A stretch of 8,099 nucleotides of DNA from Pseudomonadota bacterium (GTDB lineage: Bacteria; Pseudomonadota; Gammaproteobacteria; Steroidobacterales; Steroidobacteraceae): contig QGUO01000148.1 of assembly GCA_003242495.1 (NCBI GenBank), positions 1 through 8,099 of the forward strand, read 5' to 3'. Position numbers and translations under genes: made by a program. The notes beneath the pieces are model-generated. The model saw only the letters and a program-made list of their open reading frames with translations. It did not search any database and was not told where the DNA came from. Position 1 is the stretch's first letter; each line of letters starts with the position of its first letter. This document shows positions 5,818-8,099 of this stretch, one piece after another.

Positions 5818-6360
5818 ATGAACAAGTCGATGCTTGCAGGAGTGGTGCTCGGCGCCGCGGTCATCACGGCAGGTGGGGCTGTCGCCGGATACAGGCTGCT
5901 CGATCGCCAGCCGACGTACGCCGAGGTACTGCACGTGGAGCCGATCACCGAGACGATCCGCACGCCGCGCGAGGTGTGCAACGAGGTCGCGGTGACGCAC
6001 ACGCAGCCCGTCAGGGACCAGCATCGCGTCACCGGCACGGTCGTGGGTGCCGTCGTCGGTGGTGTGCTCGGCAGCCAGGTGGGCAGCGGCAGCGGCCGCA
6101 AGATCGCCACGGCCGCAGGCGCCGCGGCCGGCGGTTACGCGGGCAATCGCATCCAGGGACGCATGCAGGAAACCAATACGTACACCACGACCGAGCAGCG
6201 CTGCGAGACGGTGTATGACACCCGCGAGGAACAGGCCGGGTTCCTGGTGCGCTATCGCCTGGGAGACCGGGAAGACACCGTGCGCATGGATCATGATCCG
6301 GGCGCGCGTATCCCGGTCGAGAACGGGCAGATCGTCCTGACGGCGAACGCCGCGGAGTAA
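5818..6360 (+). CDS. glycine-zipper 2TM domain membrane protein
   Basis: A 180-residue protein. ATG at 5818 follows AAGAGGAA about 6 nt upstream; an in-frame ATG at 5776 would add 14 polar residues before the membrane anchor. Residues 1-25 (MNKSMLAGVVLGAAVITAGG and on) form an uncleaved anchor or signal, without a lipobox Cys. Residues about 73-112 are the glycine zipper (GTVVGAVVGGVLGSQVGSGS, then AAGAAAGGYAGNRI), as in the Rick_17kDa_Anti/SlyB group of envelope proteins. Two Cys (54 and 129) flank the zipper in similar T/R-rich contexts (PREVCNEV, EQRCETVYDT) and could form a disulfide. The C-terminal part (GFLVRYRLGDREDTVRMDHD) looks like a small beta domain seen in related proteins. Role: cell-envelope integrity by family association only; no specific function is known. 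Transcription probably ends at the hairpin 17 bp downstream. Confidence 0.9.
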   Translation: MNKSMLAGVVLGAAVITAGGAVAGYRLLDRQPTYAEVLHVEPITETIRTPREVCNEVAVTHTQPVRDQHRVTGTVVGAVVGGVLGSQVGSGSGRKIATAAGAAAGGYAGNRIQGRMQETNTYTTTEQRCETVYDTREEQAGFLVRYRLGDREDTVRMDHDPGARIPVENGQIVLTANAAE

Positions 6361-6376
6361 ACGTCCCGCTGTCCAG

Positions 6377-6400
6377 CCCTCCCCCGTATGCGGGGGAGGG
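6377..6400 (+). terminator. strong hairpin after the glycine-zipper gene
   Basis: CCCTCCCCCG (6377-6386), loop TATG, CGGGGGAGGG (6391-6400): a perfect 10-bp GC stem 17 bp after the stop codon. There is no T-run after it, so it is terminator-like rather than a classical intrinsic terminator; it may also protect the mRNA 3' end. Confidence 0.6.
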
Positions 6401-6416
6401 TGTCCACTCCCCTCAC

Positions 6417-6456
6417 GCGAGCGCAGCGACGTTTGCTCTGTCGCACCGGTGCTCGC
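6417..6456. repeat. nested inverted repeat
   Basis: An outer pair GCGAGC (6417-6422) / GCTCGC (6451-6456) encloses an inner pair GCGAC (6426-6430) / GTCGC (6440-6444) around a 9-nt loop. The outer hexamers recur in reversed order at 6612-6629. Possible RNA structure; no family recognised. Confidence 0.4.
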
Positions 6457-6611
6457 CGAACCCGCCCGCCTGCAAACAGATGGCTTTCTCCAGCTCGCAG
6501 GTGACTGCCAGGCACCACTCGAATGATGTCGCGCCGGCAGTGATGGTTTCTCGTTGCCGGAGAAAACGCTGAACCGCTGTTTGCGTGGCGTGAGTTGCGC
6601 TGCAGAGCAAG

Positions 6612-6629
6612 GCTCGCGCATTTGCGAGC
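6612..6629. repeat. small hairpin GCTCGC/GCGAGC
   Basis: GCTCGC (6612-6617) and GCGAGC (6624-6629) form a 6-bp stem, extendable by one G-T pair to leave a 4-nt loop. The same two hexamers form the outer stem at 6417-6456. Confidence 0.35.
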
Positions 6630-6682
6630 GTCCGCGCGGGCATTTCCGGTCGCCGCCGATTCGGAAAGTTCCCCGGCGATTC

Positions 6683-6710
6683 TTGAACGCAGGTCAATAA
6701 ACAATATCGG
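6683..6710 (+). promoter_or_regulatory. candidate sigma-70 promoter for the outer-membrane barrel gene
   Basis: TTGAAC (6683-6688) is followed after 16 bp by TATCGG (6705-6710), within the most A/T-rich part of the window. If used, the leader would be about 80 nt. The -10 match is weak, so this is tentative. Confidence 0.3.
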
Positions 6711-6798
6711 CAGCGAGGATTTATTCCCGCTCCCGTCAAACGCATTCTTTCCCGCACCGATCGGCTCATGACAGATATTCAACGACTGGAGAATTGAT

Positions 6799-7416
6799 AT
6801 GAAGACCAAGAATGCGACTGTGCTGGGCATCGCCGCGGGCGCTTTGATGCTGAGTGCGCTGCCGGCGGCCGCCGCCGTCGAGGTTGGCTCGCAGGAAGTG
6901 AGCGTGTACGGCGGCTGGTCGTGGGGCGACGAGATCACCGACGCGGCGCTCGACGGTACGCGACCCAAGCTCGACGACGACGCGGTGTTCGGTGTGCGCT
7001 ACGCCTACCACTTCACGGATCAGTGGGGCCTGGAGCTTTCGGCAGGGCACAGCCCCAATGCCGTGACCCGTCTCGTTGGCGGCGACACCGACCTCGACCT
7101 CACGACGCTCGATGTCAACGCGGTGTGGCACATCGGCACGCAATCGCCCATCGTGCCCTACCTGACCGCCGGCATCGGCTACGCGATCGCCGATCTCGAT
7201 CGGCCACTGACCGGCGTGGTGAACGGCGCAGCCGTGTCGATCGATGATGACGATGGCTTCACGGCCAACGCCGGAGTAGGGGTGAAGTACTTCGCGACCG
7301 ACGCCGTGGTGCTGCGTCTCGAGGCGCGCTATCGCTATCTGGACAAGGTCGTCGATGCGTTCGATCGTTCGCTGAGCACGGTGGAGACCACGCTGGGCGT
7401 AAGCTGGCAGTTCTGA
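6799..7416 (+). CDS. outer-membrane beta-barrel protein (OmpA-like/OmpW-like small barrel)
   Basis: A 205-residue exported protein. ATG at 6799 follows GGAG about 8 nt upstream. The signal peptide is clear: MKTKNATVLG, a hydrophobic core to residue ~21, then PAAAA with cleavage near residues 25-26. The rest alternates polar and hydrophobic residues in strands joined by Asp/Gly-rich turns: VSVYGGWSWG, AVFGVRYAYHF, WGLELSAGHS, TTLDVNAVWHI, VPYLTAGIGYAI, TANAGVGVKYF, VVLRLEARYRY, TTLGVSWQF. That suggests eight strands, as in small OMP_b-brl-type barrels. It ends in Trp-Gln-Phe, the terminal aromatic signature read by the BAM machinery. A very acidic turn (SIDDDDG, 148-154) would lie in a loop. 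Such barrels can be structural, adhesive or small-solute pores; which one is not visible. It appears monocistronic, with a strong hairpin after the stop. Confidence 0.92.
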   Translation: MKTKNATVLGIAAGALMLSALPAAAAVEVGSQEVSVYGGWSWGDEITDAALDGTRPKLDDDAVFGVRYAYHFTDQWGLELSAGHSPNAVTRLVGGDTDLDLTTLDVNAVWHIGTQSPIVPYLTAGIGYAIADLDRPLTGVVNGAAVSIDDDDGFTANAGVGVKYFATDAVVLRLEARYRYLDKVVDAFDRSLSTVETTLGVSWQF

Positions 7417-7430
7417 GCCGGCGGTTCCGC

Positions 7431-7460
7431 GGGGCAGGCGGCCCCGGAGCCGCCTGCCCC
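7431..7460 (+). terminator. strong hairpin after the barrel gene
   Basis: GGGGCAGGCGGC (7431-7442), loop CCCGGA, GCCGCCTGCCCC (7449-7460): a perfect 12-bp stem starting 14 bp past the stop codon. No T-run follows. It is the strongest hairpin in the window and probably ends the barrel transcript, separating it from the DUF6152 gene. Confidence 0.65.
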
Positions 7461-7518
7461 TGGCGGACGTCGCAGGATGGCGCTAGCCTCGGACCGTGGC
7501 CGAACAGGAGGATGGCAG

Positions 7519-7878
7519 ATGAGCGCATCACGCTTCGTATCGCCGACCCTGATGGCGGCGCTGGCCGGTGTGGCGACCGGCGCGCTGGCGCACCATGGCT
7601 GGACGGGCTATGACGACGACAATCCGCTCGAGCTGAGTGGTACGGTGATCTCTTCCAGCTATGCGCATCCGCACGGGTCGATCGAGCTCGAGACGCCCCG
7701 CAAGACGTGGTCGGTCGTGCTCGCGCCGCCCTCGCGCATGCAGCGGCGCGGCTTGAGCGCGGAAATGCTGGCGCCGGGCGTCGAGGTGACCGTGGTCGGA
7801 TATCCGCATCGCACCGAAGACTCGGAGCTGCGCGCCGAGCGCATCATGGTCGACGGCAAGACCATCGAGCTGCGATAG
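7519..7878 (+). CDS. small exported DUF6152-type protein
   Basis: A 119-residue periplasmic protein. ATG at 7519 is chosen for the GGAGG 7 nt upstream and because the signal peptide starts there (SASRFVSPTLMAALAGVATG, then ALA). An ATG at 7477 would add 14 residues and lacks a good ribosome site. Cleavage after Ala24 gives a mature protein beginning His-His-Gly-Trp. The body follows the DUF6152 pattern as I recall it: HHGWTGYDDDNPLELSGTV, then SSSYAHPHGSIELET, WSVVLAPPSRMQRRGLSAEML, PGVEVTVVGYPHR and AERIMVDGKTIELR. The strand spacing suggests a small OB-like beta barrel. Four His cluster near the start of the mature chain and in AHPHG (25, 26, 50, 52), which makes metal binding conceivable, but no function is established. 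It is followed 23 bp later by a metal-type cupin gene in the same direction, so the two are probably co-transcribed. Confidence 0.87.
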   Translation: MSASRFVSPTLMAALAGVATGALAHHGWTGYDDDNPLELSGTVISSSYAHPHGSIELETPRKTWSVVLAPPSRMQRRGLSAEMLAPGVEVTVVGYPHRTEDSELRAERIMVDGKTIELR

Positions 7879-7901
7879 GGCGACGCGCCACGGGCGGCGA
7901 C

Positions 7902-8099
7902 ATGCGGCTCAATGCGGATTTTTCCCGACGCGTCGTGGTGGATACGGCGCGCATGCAGTGGACGGCCTCGCCAAGTGCCGGCGTGGATCGCAAGATGCTG
8001 GACCGCATCGGCGGGGAGGTGGCGCGTGCCACGTCCATCGTGCGCTATGCGCCGGGAAGCCGCTTTGCGGCCCACACACACGGCGGCGGCGAGGAGTTC
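7902..8099 (+). CDS. cupin domain protein (ChrR-type), 5' part
   Basis: The first 66 residues of a gene that continues past the window. The ATG at 7902 opens a frame reading MRLNADFSRRVVVDTARMQW, with a weak GGGCGG ribosome site. The chain then shows PSAGVDRKMLDRIGGEVARA and SIVRYAPGSRFAAHTHGGGEEF. The last part is a full cupin motif 1, G(x)5HxH(x)3E: Gly52, His58, His60 and Glu64, three of the four usual metal ligands. The wording closely matches ChrR-like cupins, which include the C-terminal domain of the zinc anti-sigma factor ChrR as well as stand-alone enzymes or sensors. There is no N-terminal anti-sigma (zinc-binding helical) domain here, so it is more likely a stand-alone cupin. Zn, Fe or Mn could be bound. 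It is too short for standard gene-length cutoffs in this window but is clearly coding. Confidence 0.85.
   Translation, partial: MRLNADFSRRVVVDTARMQWTASPSAGVDRKMLDRIGGEVARATSIVRYAPGSRFAAHTHGGGEEF

Larger units (their letters stand above)
6361..6798. other. 438-bp intergenic region with several hairpins
   Basis: No gene was recognised here on either strand. It begins with a strong hairpin (6377-6400), continues with a nested inverted repeat (6417-6456) and a small hairpin (6612-6630), and from about 6660 becomes visibly A/T-richer, with the probable promoter of the barrel gene. Minus-strand frames of 118 and 225 codons exist, but their sequences look non-coding. The middle part (6460-6610) shows nothing I can name. 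A small RNA is possible. Confidence 0.5.

Noticed and set aside
5413..6621. 402-codon minus-strand frame over the glycine-zipper gene
   Set aside because: Covers a clear plus-strand gene and intergenic hairpins; composition is Arg/His/Ala-rich without motifs.
6413..6769. 118-codon minus-strand frame in the long intergenic region
   Set aside because: No Shine-Dalgarno of note, no signal peptide or domain, and it spans the inferred promoter of the barrel gene. It was considered because it lies in a true gap; conservation could still rescue it.
1..8099. CRISPR arrays, tRNA/rRNA genes, insertion sequences, attachment sites
   Set aside because: No regularly spaced repeats, no cloverleaf with a recognisable T-loop, no transposase or integrase-like frame, and no terminal inverted repeats with flanking duplications were seen.

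Overview
The window is GC-rich (visibly well above 60%). Its short intergenic gaps, Shine-Dalgarno sites, beta-barrel and periplasmic proteins, RND pump and c-type cytochrome point to a Gram-negative proteobacterium. A gammaproteobacterium of the Steroidobacter/Nevskia/Xanthomonas kind fits, but this is an inference from protein flavour and not a taxonomic assignment. I see no rRNA, tRNA, CRISPR array, IS element or phage gene.

Layout, left to right. (1) 2-907 (+): the C-terminal ~300 residues of an AcrB-type RND efflux pump, cut by the window edge. (2) 916-1446 (-): a small exported DUF3280/DUF2380-like protein, convergent with the pump. (3) 1629-~1745 (+): the first ~39 codons of a DUF1622-type membrane protein, which then runs into the 3' end of the opposing gene. 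I read this as a truncated remnant. (4) 1746-3131 (-): a secreted protein with one CxxCH haem site, from an unnamed family. (5) 3404-3943 (+): a GNAT N-acetyltransferase, divergent from the cytochrome. (6) 3964-4692 (-): a glutathione S-transferase, convergent with the GNAT gene. A 7-bp inverted repeat spans both stop codons, and a perfect 19-bp palindrome lies just upstream of the GST ribosome binding site. (7) 4955-5497 (-): a macro-domain protein of YmdB/MacroD size with Ala where the catalytic Asp usually sits. (8) 5818-6360 (+): a membrane-anchored glycine-zipper protein, followed by a strong hairpin. (9) 6361-6798: a 438-bp intergenic region with several hairpins and an A/T-richer part that probably holds the promoter of the next gene. 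(10) 6799-7416 (+): an outer-membrane beta-barrel protein, followed by a strong hairpin. (11) 7519-7878 (+): a small exported DUF6152-type protein. (12) 7902-8099 (+): the start of a ChrR-type cupin, running off the window.

Most genes look like single-gene units in alternating orientation. The only likely operon is DUF6152-cupin (23-bp gap). A cell-envelope and stress/detoxification theme runs through the window: efflux pump, GST, acetyltransferase, OM barrel, glycine-zipper protein and metal-binding cupin. Nothing ties these genes into one system. I found no clear new multi-gene system. The best leads are the DUF1622 remnant at the cytochrome 3' end, the unnamed monohaem protein family, the palindrome before the GST gene, the Asp-lacking macro domain, and the DUF6152 protein predicted to have an N-terminal His-His after export.
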